Of a stretch of 64,000 nucleotides of DNA, positions 19,853 through 29,122 are shown piece by piece; position 1 is the stretch's first letter; every line of letters begins with the position of its first letter. The position numbers were made by a program, and so were the translations under genes. Source of the stretch: CBDCWO01 sp965223405 (GTDB lineage Bacteria > Bacteroidota > Bacteroidia > Chitinophagales > Saprospiraceae); NCBI GenBank assembly GCA_965223405.1, contig CBDCWO010000006.1:2542001-2606000 (forward strand). The letters are read 5' to 3'. The notes under the pieces were generated by a model that worked only from the letters and a program-made list of their open reading frames with translations, searched no databases and was not told the origin of the DNA.

Positions 19853-20153
19853 GGAATACCTAATCAATTTTTGACGCCATTTCACTAATGCGGAACTTTC
19901 CGCCTACAATGCATATTCCTGCTAGCCTTAAATACCAAAATATTGAGCTGATTTTTTAATCTGCCAGCCGATCAAAATTAGCCTCCGATTGTATGTAGAA
20001 TATAAAATCAGCAAACCTCAATTACTCCATCAAATTGCTTCGGAGTGACAAGAGCATCAAGAACAATTATTCTAATAGAGAGAATTATTAGGATTTAGAC
20101 TAAATAAGTATAATTTAGCGGTTGGTATTATTAATAAGATCGAACAATTTATT

Positions 20154-20882
20154 ATGACCAAATATTATTTGGTTGCTTTAATGCTATTTGCAGGAGAGCT
20201 TTCAGCACAATCTTTAGTCACCGATCGACCGGATCAAACCGAGAGCTCCGTTACCGTGAAAAAAGGAAGTCTACAGATAGAGAGTGGATTGGTACTCGGA
20301 TTTTCTGAAAACGAACGAGAAATCCTGGCGCCATCTACTTTGTTTCGTTACGGATTGGGAGAAGGTGTTGAACTGAGAATTCTCAATCAATATGAAAATA
20401 TCAAAAACCGTGTAAATGATCAAGGGACAGATGGTATCAGCGATATCGAATTGGGAACTAAAATCCAATTGTTAAACCGGAATACTCACCAAACCGAAAT
20501 GGCTTTTCTGGTTCATTTGATATTGCCTACCGGTTCGAAGAATTTAAGTACGGATAAATTTGGAGTAGTAAATAAGTTGGCATTATCTCATCCCATCAAT
20601 GAAAATATTGGCCTGGGCTATAATATTGGGTACAATAACTTTGGTTCCGGCAAAGGGGATCTTACTTATTCGATTGCTTTGGGAATTGGAATAACGGACA
20701 AATTAGCCGTGTTTCTGGAACCGTATGGAGAGGTAATTGAGTTTGACGAACATCAGGCCAAGTTTGATGCCGGCTTTACCTATTTGATCAATGATGGTTT
20801 CCAATTGGATTTTTCATTTGGAACCGGACTCAATTTTGAAATGAACTTTATGGCTGCTGGATTAAGTGTGAATTTACATTGA
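20154..20882 (+). CDS. Outer-membrane transporter, MetA-pathway-of-phenol-degradation family
   Basis: A 242-residue protein with a signal peptide (residues 1-18, cut after LSA). The mature start, TDRPDQTESSVTVKKGSLQIE, is the signature of the MetA-pathway/transporter family (PF13557-like). Short alternating beta strands fill the rest, ending in an amphipathic strand as in outer-membrane barrels. The expected role is a small outer-membrane channel. The family name comes from a phenol-degradation cluster and says nothing about substrate here. It is isolated: a gene-free region lies upstream and the susD gene is convergent downstream. Confidence 0.8.
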   Translation: MTKYYLVALMLFAGELSAQSLVTDRPDQTESSVTVKKGSLQIESGLVLGFSENEREILAPSTLFRYGLGEGVELRILNQYENIKNRVNDQGTDGISDIELGTKIQLLNRNTHQTEMAFLVHLILPTGSKNLSTDKFGVVNKLALSHPINENIGLGYNIGYNNFGSGKGDLTYSIALGIGITDKLAVFLEPYGEVIEFDEHQAKFDAGFTYLINDGFQLDFSFGTGLNFEMNFMAAGLSVNLH

Positions 20883-20973
20883 GAATTAGAACCATGGATT
20901 CCTATAAAAGATCAAAAAACTTTAAACTGGAAAATGATGTACGATTTTAGTGGTTATGAATCAGACAAAACTT

Positions 20974-22428
20974 TTAGTAACCGGGATTTTGCTCCAACAT
21001 TCCCGGAATTAATTGGGCTGAGGGTTTAGGTAGCCACCGGTTGTTTTCAGAAACATTTGGATGAAACTTTTTATTCACTTCAACTACCATCCTTTTTCGT
21101 ACTAAATCGAACCAACGATTGAATTCAAATGCGAGCTCCCAATTTCGCTCTGCTAGCACGGCCTCATCAAATTCGGATTGAGACATTCCTGAAGGTAAAT
21201 CAACTGAGTCATCTGGCGTATTAATATCTATCCCCATTGCTCTTCTCCGTACTTGGTTGACAGCCTCCAACGCTTCATTTGATGGTCCTCCTTCGGCCAT
21301 ATTTGCTGCCTCGGCATAAATAAGGAGAACATCAGCATAACGCAACAAGATTGTGAAATCCTCACCTCCCCAACCAATCAGGTTTCCAGAATCCCGGTAT
21401 TTAGCAATATGAGGTTGAACACCCGCCTCTTGCCAAGTAGTTCCATCTGCAAATACCGAGGTGAAAGAAGCCTCTTTTCTAGGACCTTCGGGAAATGCTT
21501 CAAAAAAGCGGTCTTCACTATAGAAATCACCCCAACCCCCCTCATTATTGCCCCAGTGACGGGTGGCAAAATGTAAATGACCAGCGGAAATCGCATTTTG
21601 AGCTATCGAACCATAAAATCCAAAAATATGCTCTTCGTTGAATTTAGTTTCCTGTTTCCACAAATCAGAAAAGTTGGGTAGAAGACTATATACTCCAGAA
21701 CTTATTACTTCTTTTGCTTTATCTCTGGCAAGTTCATAATTAGCAGTTTGTTCTAGAGGCCAACCGGCCATGGTTAAATATACCTTTGCTAATAATGCCT
21801 GTGCAGCTCCTTTGGTTGGTCTCCCTGGTTCTGAAAATGAGGCAGGTAACTTAGTTTCAGCATCCTTCAGATTGGAAACGATTTCATCATATATCTGATT
21901 TACCGAAGCTTGAGGAATATTTTCTATATCCTGTTGGTTATTAAAATTGGTCAGTTGTACTTCTCCAAACCAACGGGTAAGAAAGAAGTATGAAAAAGCT
22001 CGGATAAACTTGGCTTGACCATCTATTTCATCTAGCTTTTCTTGAGAGATACCTTCGGCATTTTCCGCATTTCCTATAATCGCATTGGCATTGGAAATAG
22101 TCTCATAAAGTCGTTTCCACACCCTAATGATACTAAAATCTTCTCCATTGGCGTTCAGTCTGTTTAAATCCTTAAAAATATCAGCATCTGATCGAATATC
22201 TTCTGCTCCGGAGGTCATAATAAAAGGCGGGTCAAAATCAAATCCTTCTCCAGATCCGTAAATTGGTCTAAATGTACCCGCTAAGGCAGCTTGGAAATCA
22301 CCTTCGGTTTTGTAGAATGTGGATGGTCCTAAAATTGACGGGGGATTTTCATCTAAATCGATATCAAGGCATCCAACAGTCGCCGAAAGGATACCTATCC
22401 ATAAAAGACAAAATATCTTACTTTTCAT
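20974..22428 (-). CDS. SusD/RagB family outer-membrane glycan-binding lipoprotein
   Basis: A 484-residue protein with a lipobox ending in Val-Gly-Cys20. The N-terminal mature sequence LDENPPSILGPSTFYKTEGDFQAALAGTF is the typical SusD opening, followed by TPR-like helices. The C-terminal segment FDEAVLAERNWELAFEFNRWFDLVRKR is the conserved RagB/SusD motif. It caps the SusC barrel encoded 18 bp upstream and binds the incoming oligosaccharide at the cell surface. It is the last gene of the GEVED-SusC-SusD transcript. Confidence 0.95.
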   Translation of the reverse strand: MKSKIFCLLWIGILSATVGCLDIDLDENPPSILGPSTFYKTEGDFQAALAGTFRPIYGSGEGFDFDPPFIMTSGAEDIRSDADIFKDLNRLNANGEDFSIIRVWKRLYETISNANAIIGNAENAEGISQEKLDEIDGQAKFIRAFSYFFLTRWFGEVQLTNFNNQQDIENIPQASVNQIYDEIVSNLKDAETKLPASFSEPGRPTKGAAQALLAKVYLTMAGWPLEQTANYELARDKAKEVISSGVYSLLPNFSDLWKQETKFNEEHIFGFYGSIAQNAISAGHLHFATRHWGNNEGGWGDFYSEDRFFEAFPEGPRKEASFTSVFADGTTWQEAGVQPHIAKYRDSGNLIGWGGEDFTILLRYADVLLIYAEAANMAEGGPSNEALEAVNQVRRRAMGIDINTPDDSVDLPSGMSQSEFDEAVLAERNWELAFEFNRWFDLVRKRMVVEVNKKFHPNVSENNRWLPKPSAQLIPGMLEQNPGY

Positions 22429-22446
22429 ATTTCTAAATTTTGATAA

Positions 22447-25400
22447 TTAAAAACGGACTTCCAATCCAAAAGTATATTTCTTTTGAGAGGGGAATGTAGC
22501 CCAATCAATACCTCCAAAGGAGTCTACATCTGTACTGGCTTCCGGGTCAAATCCACTGTAATTGGTATAGGTAACTAAGTTGGTTCCTGTTACATAAAGG
22601 CGAGCATAACTAATACCCAATCTTTGGGTACGATGGCTGGGAAAATGATATCCCAGAGTAATATTCTTTATCCTTAGATAAGAACCATCCTCTGTCCAAC
22701 GATCGGAATTTCGACGAATCCCGATGGCATCATGTCCCGGAATATCGCTTTCCTGATTGTTGGGAGTCCAAATATTTAACAATTCCCTACCTGCTCCAAG
22801 ATCAGACGATTCCAATATTGCTCGTCCAATATTATATACATCATTGCCCTGTACACCAATGATAAAGACATTTAAATCTAAATTTTTGTAAACGATCCGG
22901 TTATTCCAGCTAAAAGTGTAATCAGGCAGTGCATTGGCAATATTTACCAGATCCTCGGCATTAACAACCCCATCGGAGTTTTGATCAACGTATTTAGGAG
23001 ATCCGGGCGTTTGACCATATACCGTAGCTAAAATCTGTTCTTCTGTGGACCAAATTCCATCGGTTTCATAACCTTTAATTAAACCTATAGGTTGTCCAAC
23101 TTCCAACCATACCGCATCGTTAAATCCCGGTTGACCTGCACCTCCCAAACGAATACTTGTTTGATTGTCATTCAAGGCTATAACCTTGTTGTTGTTTTTA
23201 CTAAAGATAATGCTGGTATTCCATTCAAAATTGTTGTTCCTAACTGGGCTCCCGGATAGTGCCAATTCGACCCCCTTATTACTTACTTCCCCTGCATTTA
23301 CCAATTGGGTCTGAAATCCTGAAGCCTCTTTTAATGACTTGAGAAACAATAAATCGGTAGTATTTTTATCATAATAATCGGCAATAATAGATAGTCGTTT
23401 TTCGAACAGATCAAGATCGAAGCCGGCATTAAAGGATTTGGTTGTCTCCCACTTTAAATCTGGATTTGGTGCCTGAGTGGAAAGACTGACTCCGGTGGTA
23501 ATCGATTGGCCATCAAAAGAGAAACTTGAGCCCGTGTTTAACCGGGCAAGAGACTGGTAAGCCCTGATTGCTGCGTTTCCAATTTCCCCATAACTCATCC
23601 TCAGTTTCAAATTGTAGATCGGATCTACATTCTTTAAAAATTCTTCGTGTTTCATATTCCAGGCCACACTTGCTGCGAAAAAATCTCCCCATTTATTGTT
23701 CTTAGCAAATACTGAAGCACCATCCCGTCTATAGGTAAGGGTGAGTAGATACTTGTTTGCATAGCCATAATTTAACCTTCCCATATAGGAGTTTAAGGCA
23801 TCGATAGATTTATTGGATGAAACACCGGGTGCACTCCCAAATCCCAGATTATTATAAGTTAAAGCATTGGTTAAAAAACCTCTGTTTTCGGAGTAGGTGT
23901 TCTTAAATTCTGACTTTACTTGTTCAAAAACTCCTGTTATTTTAATGTTATGCCTTTCAGCAAATTCTTTTTCATAGGTCAAGCTATTGGTATTTTGTAA
24001 ACTGGAATATTTACTTTTATAGATGGACGCCGTTCTATCAAAAACATCACCATTAATTATTTTTTCGTTGTAATAGGTATTATTTTCTACTTCATTTTGA
24101 TTATAAGAAAACATGACGTTTGCACTCAACCCATCAATGATTTCATAAATGATGCTTGGATTGATAATGCTACGATTGATATAATTATCTTTTATAGGTT
24201 CCACTGCCAATGCTACCGGGTTGTACTCGGTTGGAGAGCCTACTCCCCTTCCCGGCTGCGAATAGGTACCATCCAGATCAAATATTGGGGATGTAGGTGG
24301 AAAAAGGAAAGACGCGTATACTGGACTACCTTGCCGACTTCTGCTGTTCAAAGTAGTAGGTTCGTCCTTACCAAGGGAAAGAAATGTATTTAAATTAAGT
24401 TTTAGTTTTTCACTCAGGTTGAGGGTGAGATTTGGTCGTAATGAGACCTTTTTATAGGAAGATCCAATTATTATACCTTTGGTACTCAAATAGTTACCAG
24501 AAATACTGTATGTAAGGTATTCGCTGCCTCCGGCAATATTTAGATATTGATTTTGCGAATATCCAGGGCGGTAAATTTCTTCTTGCCAATCGGTTCCTCC
24601 AGTGGTCTTAAATTTCGATATTTCATTTTCAGAGAATACTGTTGGTATTCCTCTGGCAGTTCTATTTTCATTTACAAAAGAAGCGTATTCAAATGCATTC
24701 ATTAAATCTAGTTTTTTCCGAATATGTTGAGAGGAATAGAAAGAGTTGTAAGTAATTTGAGGCTTTTGCTTAATTCCTTTTTTGGTAGTAACGAGGATGA
24801 CACCACTGGCTCCTCTCGACCCATAAATGGCAGTGGCGGATGCGTCTTTTAATACTTCCAAAGAGGCAATATCACTGGGATTAATATCGGCTAAATTGAC
24901 ACCCTGCAACCCATCAACGACTATTAAGGGGTCACTACCTCCATTGATCGAAGTGATACCCCGAATCCTTATGGAAATTTGACCATTAGGGGCTGCATCA
25001 TTGTTTTGAATACTAACACCGGCCACCTGACCTTGTAAAACTTCATCAGTTCGATTTAAAGGGATATTCTGTAATTTATTTACGTCTACGGACACAACTG
25101 CTCCAGTAACATCGCTTTTCTTTTGGGTGCCATATCCTACTACCACAATTTCCTCCAATTCGGATATGTCTTCGTTCAGAACTATTTGTAAATAAGTCCT
25201 ATTATTAATTGGAACTTCCTGAGTTATAAAACTTAAAAAGCTAAAGACAAGTGTGCCATTTGAAGGTGCTTCTATTGTATACTTACCATTTATATCTGTT
25301 GTGGTGCCAAAGTCAGTTCCTTTTAAGGATACTGTTGCTCCAGGTAATGGAAAACTATCTGTATTAGATAGGACAATACCAGTAATTGTTTGTTGTGTCA

Positions 25401-25485
25401 GAACAATTGTGCTCGAATTAAACCAAACAAATAGTATAAGTAATAATTTATATTTCATACCTGGAAAGTTTTTAAATAACTTCAT
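22447..25485 (-). CDS. SusC/RagA TonB-linked outer-membrane transporter
   Basis: A 1012-residue protein. Signal peptide, then a carboxypeptidase-regulatory-like domain (~33-110), a TonB box (EEIVVVGYGTQKKSD), the plug (~130-240, with GSRGASGVILVTTKKG) and a 22-strand barrel to the C-terminal Phe. The annotated start overlaps the stop of the GEVED gene by one base (TAATG), which favours coupling. A second possible start nine codons later gives a more usual signal peptide. Together with SusD it imports an oligosaccharide using TonB energy. Confidence 0.95.
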   Translation of the reverse strand: MKLFKNFPGMKYKLLLILFVWFNSSTIVLTQQTITGIVLSNTDSFPLPGATVSLKGTDFGTTTDINGKYTIEAPSNGTLVFSFLSFITQEVPINNRTYLQIVLNEDISELEEIVVVGYGTQKKSDVTGAVVSVDVNKLQNIPLNRTDEVLQGQVAGVSIQNNDAAPNGQISIRIRGITSINGGSDPLIVVDGLQGVNLADINPSDIASLEVLKDASATAIYGSRGASGVILVTTKKGIKQKPQITYNSFYSSQHIRKKLDLMNAFEYASFVNENRTARGIPTVFSENEISKFKTTGGTDWQEEIYRPGYSQNQYLNIAGGSEYLTYSISGNYLSTKGIIIGSSYKKVSLRPNLTLNLSEKLKLNLNTFLSLGKDEPTTLNSRSRQGSPVYASFLFPPTSPIFDLDGTYSQPGRGVGSPTEYNPVALAVEPIKDNYINRSIINPSIIYEIIDGLSANVMFSYNQNEVENNTYYNEKIINGDVFDRTASIYKSKYSSLQNTNSLTYEKEFAERHNIKITGVFEQVKSEFKNTYSENRGFLTNALTYNNLGFGSAPGVSSNKSIDALNSYMGRLNYGYANKYLLTLTYRRDGASVFAKNNKWGDFFAASVAWNMKHEEFLKNVDPIYNLKLRMSYGEIGNAAIRAYQSLARLNTGSSFSFDGQSITTGVSLSTQAPNPDLKWETTKSFNAGFDLDLFEKRLSIIADYYDKNTTDLLFLKSLKEASGFQTQLVNAGEVSNKGVELALSGSPVRNNNFEWNTSIIFSKNNNKVIALNDNQTSIRLGGAGQPGFNDAVWLEVGQPIGLIKGYETDGIWSTEEQILATVYGQTPGSPKYVDQNSDGVVNAEDLVNIANALPDYTFSWNNRIVYKNLDLNVFIIGVQGNDVYNIGRAILESSDLGAGRELLNIWTPNNQESDIPGHDAIGIRRNSDRWTEDGSYLRIKNITLGYHFPSHRTQRLGISYARLYVTGTNLVTYTNYSGFDPEASTDVDSFGGIDWATFPSQKKYTFGLEVRF

Positions 25486-27005
25486 TATAAAATTTCTATA
25501 TCAAAATCCTTGATAGTACTATTTTCAAGTTCACCGCAAATATTTGTTGGAACCGGATCGTAAGACCAGGCATCTCCTGTGACAATTCTCATTCTTACTT
25601 TCCCTAAATATGCGTTTTCGGGTACCGATATCATTGCACTCAACGGACCGTCATTAAGTACGCTTCCCATTCCAAAGAGATGTACTTGTTCGTTGTTATC
25701 TTCAAAATCTTTATCACCGTTCCAATCAATCCAAACCATGGATCTTGACCAATTATTGGATTGTGTTAATTCTAGCGTAAAACTACTACCGGCTGCCACG
25801 GTTAGTTGTTCATCGGTATAGTGTCTATAGTTGTTAGTAGGCTGTTCACCTGCATAGTTGATATTACTAGTACCACCAGTTGTGGTCAACATGTCCATAT
25901 TATATGCTCCGGTACCTGAGACTTTACAATAGGTTAGTCCTATTTCTACAGGAAAATCTTTTATAGTGCTATTGGCTATAATTCCACATGGAGGTGCATT
26001 GATGTCCATAGTCCAGGCATCTCCTGTTATCACTCTCATTCTCACTATACCCGAAATGGCTTCACCTGGTACATTTACGGTAGTAGTAAATGGTCCATCA
26101 TTAAGCTGACCGGGGATACCGAATACCTGTATCTGTTCCCCCGGATCGATAAAATCCATATCTCCATTCCAATCGATCCATACCACGGTCAATGACCAGT
26201 TATTTGACTGAACAATGGATAAATCAAATGAACTGGCTGGAGCTACATTCAGAATTTCATCTTCATAATAATCATAATTATTATTGGGTTGGCCGTCAGT
26301 ATGATTAATATTTTGAGTACTTCCGGATGTAGTAATCATATCGGCATTATAGCTACCGGTACCCGAAGCCGAACAATAGAATAAGCCAATGACCGGTGGA
26401 TTTCCACTTACTGCAACTTCTACTGATGCCGTTTTGCTCCCTTCTTCCGTAGTCGCGGTGATGGTTGTCGTCCCTTCCATCAGGGCTGTGACAATACCTT
26501 CTTGTGAAACTTCAGCTACATCAGGGTGGGAAGAAGACCATGTAATATCTCTGATAGAAGCATCTTCTGGTGTAAATAATACCTTGTACTTGGTCATTGA
26601 AGGATCAGCGATGGGATCCTCCTCCAAAAGAATACTCTCAATCTTAACTATAACCTTGACCGGTAAGGATTTGGTTATATTTCCCTGGCTATTCATTGCA
26701 GTCAATGTAGTTTCGCCAAGGGCTATTCCTTTTACACCAACTACAAGACCATTTTCATTTTGTTGGATTTCAGCAATTTGAATATTATTGGATGTCCATT
26801 GCAGTTGTTCATTACTTTCAGCAGGTGTAGGTTGGATAATTATAGGTTGGATTTCACCAATACTAAGCCAAAGTTCTGTTTTGCTCAAGTTGATTCCATC
26901 TAATGCGATAATGGCTTCATCATCTTTTTGGCAAGAAGAAAAAAACATTGATGTACTAATGCTCAATAAAACTATTAAGTTGAATGTATTGCCTTTCATA
27001 ATCAA
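25485..27005 (-). CDS. Lipoprotein with Ig-like (BIG2) repeats and two GEVED domains
   Basis: A 506-residue protein with a lipobox at Phe-Ser-Ser-Cys25. Two bacterial Ig-like group 2 domains come first (about 33-117 and 119-200, the second with WSSSHPDVAEVSQEGIVTA). Two homologous GEVED domains follow (about 205-350 and 355-506), each with a Tyr-Cys start, a Trp-(Ser/Thr)-x-x-x-Val-Trp-Ile-Asp-Trp-Asn-Gly-Asp core and a closing MRIVTGDAW-like strand. It is the first gene of the SusCD transcript and overlaps susC by one base, so it is probably a surface glycan-binding partner of SusCD (the place of SusE/F-type proteins). The binding role is inferred from position and domain type. Confidence 0.85.
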   Translation of the reverse strand: MIMKGNTFNLIVLLSISTSMFFSSCQKDDEAIIALDGINLSKTELWLSIGEIQPIIIQPTPAESNEQLQWTSNNIQIAEIQQNENGLVVGVKGIALGETTLTAMNSQGNITKSLPVKVIVKIESILLEEDPIADPSMTKYKVLFTPEDASIRDITWSSSHPDVAEVSQEGIVTALMEGTTTITATTEEGSKTASVEVAVSGNPPVIGLFYCSASGTGSYNADMITTSGSTQNINHTDGQPNNNYDYYEDEILNVAPASSFDLSIVQSNNWSLTVVWIDWNGDMDFIDPGEQIQVFGIPGQLNDGPFTTTVNVPGEAISGIVRMRVITGDAWTMDINAPPCGIIANSTIKDFPVEIGLTYCKVSGTGAYNMDMLTTTGGTSNINYAGEQPTNNYRHYTDEQLTVAAGSSFTLELTQSNNWSRSMVWIDWNGDKDFEDNNEQVHLFGMGSVLNDGPLSAMISVPENAYLGKVRMRIVTGDAWSYDPVPTNICGELENSTIKDFDIEIL

Positions 27006-27065
27006 GAATTGATTTGGTTAGGATTGATTCACTATACAAATGTTTGATAATTTTTAATCCGGATA

Positions 27066-27093
27066 GGGGACGTACTCATTTTAAAGGGGTAAA
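27066..27093 (-). promoter_or_regulatory. Candidate HTCS operator upstream of the GEVED-susC-susD operon
   Basis: 61 bp upstream of the GEVED start. On the minus strand it contains two CCCC blocks 20 bp apart around a TTTAAAATGA core. A matching copy lies at a similar distance before the DUF4091 gene. Tandem half-sites two helical turns apart fit binding by an AraC-type C-terminal domain such as that of the neighbouring HTCS. Confidence 0.55.
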
Positions 27094-27106
27094 TTTTCGT
27101 TCTTGA

Positions 27107-29029
27107 TTACTGTTTAGTTAATAGTTGACGTGCATTAATAAGGTCTCTGATGGTTTTTAGTCTGCCATCCTGATTGCGAGTAGCTATCTCAATTGTACGA
27201 TTAATTTTCTCCTTTTCAGCTACATTACTTTCTACAATTCGAAGCAATTCAAAATCCTCAATCCCATCCAACAACAATTCTCTGCGAATACTAGCGAGCG
27301 GTTTACTTTCTCCCGGATATATCAGGTATTCATCACCCTGAATAAAATTAAATGTTGGGTGTAAAAAGGGATCTTTTGTCCAACTATTATATGCCCACCG
27401 AAGGTAGCCATCGGTGTGATATTTTAATGCCAACCAGGGAATCATACGAGCCTCTATGGCTGGTGAAACACACAATGTATTGGGGTGAGCAGGTTGTCCA
27501 CATAAGTAGAATGTGGTCTGTTTTCCAGTATTAATACGCTCTTCGATAATGGATAAAGTTTGGATAGAAGCAAGATTTTGGTTGGGAAAAAATTCATATG
27601 AAATGGAAAGATCTCCTGAGGCATACTTTGTACTACCCGGATGTCCAGCTATGGAGATGCGATGGTTAAACGCTGGAGCCGCTTTGTTGATAAAAGTGAT
27701 TATATCACTCATGACATCATCTTCTTTTTCATCAAAGCATAGATAAGTGATGTCCAACCATTCTTTTCGTTTTAAATGTTTTACAAAATCAATTAAAAAA
27801 ATCTTCCATATCTCTTGATAGATGACATTGTTTACAGAGTCGAAATGCAGTTTTTTTATTTTACCGGTTTTTTCATCCAAAAATTGAATGCGTTCTCGCC
27901 CTCGAAATGAGGTCATTGAAAAGGCATTGATTCTATCACTGATACCGCATGAAAATGCGGTTTCAATATATTTGTCAAAAACGGAATAATCAAACTGCCA
28001 GGTATTGTCCTTTCTTTTTATCCAAGATATCATGCTACTAAATCCTGTGTAGGTTTGGGATCGCATAGTTCCATTCTTCCAGGGAATTTGCCAAGGTTCA
28101 GGGACAATCGTTGTAGTTATCGTTTTACCCCCTAAGTCAGCGTAATCTTTTAAATATATTTTAATAAGATTCCAATGTGCTTGTGACCAAAGTGGCTGGT
28201 TATGCCAATTGGCGATGGCATCCGGATTTATCCAGAAGTCAAGAAAGAATTTATATTGGGAAGGAGATGGTAATACAGGTTCCAATACTTTTATGTTAAT
28301 AATTAGTTCTATGCTTTCTCCAATTTCATTTTCAGCAGTCCAAATACTGGAATAAGTTCCCACAGGGATACTCTCTGGAATGTCTATGCTAATCCAAATT
28401 GCCTGTGCTCTGTACGCAGGAACGGCAACTTCCGTGTATTCATATAAAGGATCAGCAATAATTTCTTGAGATATCAATCCAGAACCAGCATAACCAGCTA
28501 CTTCTTCGTATTTTGCAGACCAAACAAATTCACTTGCACCTCTTTCTACAGGTACATATCCTACAAAACGGATTTGTATATCATTCTCGCCAATACTTCC
28601 GCCTTCTGAGGATTTCAAAGGTGTAGTGTTAATACGAAGTGTAGAAATATTTTTGGTTGATGCTAAAGCGATTTGACCTGAATATCGCTCATTCCTCACG
28701 ACATCGGCATCCAATGTTAAATGCGATTGGGTAGGGTGTACGATAAAAGATTTTAAACCGATATTGGCTTGTAATTCTTCTGTCCGATATTTTCTTATAA
28801 ACCGAGGTACTTTGATCAATGATGAAGTTTCAAACTTTCCGGTTGGGATCCAAGCATGCAATCCATCGGATAATAATACCTCTTCAGCCAATAGTTGGTA
28901 CCATTCCGGAGTTTCTTTAATAGGGTCGAGAACTATTTGATTAATTTCCTTTTTTGAATTATAGCAAGTTATATAGCCAAATAAGCAGAAAACCGCAATT
29001 ACGAATAGCGAATATCGAGAATATATCAT
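27107..29029 (-). CDS. DUF4091 glycoside-hydrolase-like lipoprotein
   Basis: A 640-residue protein. The signal peptide ends in Tyr-Ile-Thr-Cys, a possible lipobox (Cys22). An N-terminal beta-rich part (~45-250) precedes a TIM-barrel-like region with LDFWINPDAIANWHNQPLW near residue 265 and ITYLCFDEKEDD near 435, where the acidic residues could be catalytic. The C-terminal ELLLDGIEDFELLRI is the DUF4091 signature. Members are found in glycan-utilisation loci and are glycosidase-like; the substrate is unknown. It has its own promoter region carrying the same motif as the SusCD operon, so it is probably coregulated by the HTCS gene immediately upstream. Confidence 0.75.
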   Translation of the reverse strand: MIYSRYSLFVIAVFCLFGYITCYNSKKEINQIVLDPIKETPEWYQLLAEEVLLSDGLHAWIPTGKFETSSLIKVPRFIRKYRTEELQANIGLKSFIVHPTQSHLTLDADVVRNERYSGQIALASTKNISTLRINTTPLKSSEGGSIGENDIQIRFVGYVPVERGASEFVWSAKYEEVAGYAGSGLISQEIIADPLYEYTEVAVPAYRAQAIWISIDIPESIPVGTYSSIWTAENEIGESIELIINIKVLEPVLPSPSQYKFFLDFWINPDAIANWHNQPLWSQAHWNLIKIYLKDYADLGGKTITTTIVPEPWQIPWKNGTMRSQTYTGFSSMISWIKRKDNTWQFDYSVFDKYIETAFSCGISDRINAFSMTSFRGRERIQFLDEKTGKIKKLHFDSVNNVIYQEIWKIFLIDFVKHLKRKEWLDITYLCFDEKEDDVMSDIITFINKAAPAFNHRISIAGHPGSTKYASGDLSISYEFFPNQNLASIQTLSIIEERINTGKQTTFYLCGQPAHPNTLCVSPAIEARMIPWLALKYHTDGYLRWAYNSWTKDPFLHPTFNFIQGDEYLIYPGESKPLASIRRELLLDGIEDFELLRIVESNVAEKEKINRTIEIATRNQDGRLKTIRDLINARQLLTKQ

Positions 29030-29085
29030 TGGAAATAATTTGATATTTCGTGTGGTCTAAAATAGAGCTTGATATTTCCCGAAAG

Positions 29086-29114
29086 GGGGAGGAATTCATT
29101 TTAAAAGGGGAAAA
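29086..29114 (-). promoter_or_regulatory. Candidate HTCS operator upstream of the DUF4091 gene
   Basis: 57 bp upstream of the DUF4091 start, this is the second copy of the motif at 27066-27093. It shares the GGGGA block, the TCATTTTAAA core and the second GGGG block followed by AAA (plus-strand reading), with one extra A in the core. Confidence 0.55.
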
Positions 29115-29122
29115 CTCAGAGC

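Larger units (their letters stand above)
19247..20153. other. 907-bp gene-free region with hairpins
   Basis: No convincing coding sequence. A 67-codon open frame at 19592-19795 lies over a hairpin and has no signal or domain. The region has a 9-bp inverted pair at 19265-19273/19302-19310, the two hairpins listed separately, and scattered AT-rich sequence. It resembles the repeat-bearing intergenic regions seen in many Bacteroidota. A promoter for the gene at 20154 should lie at its right end. Confidence 0.5.
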
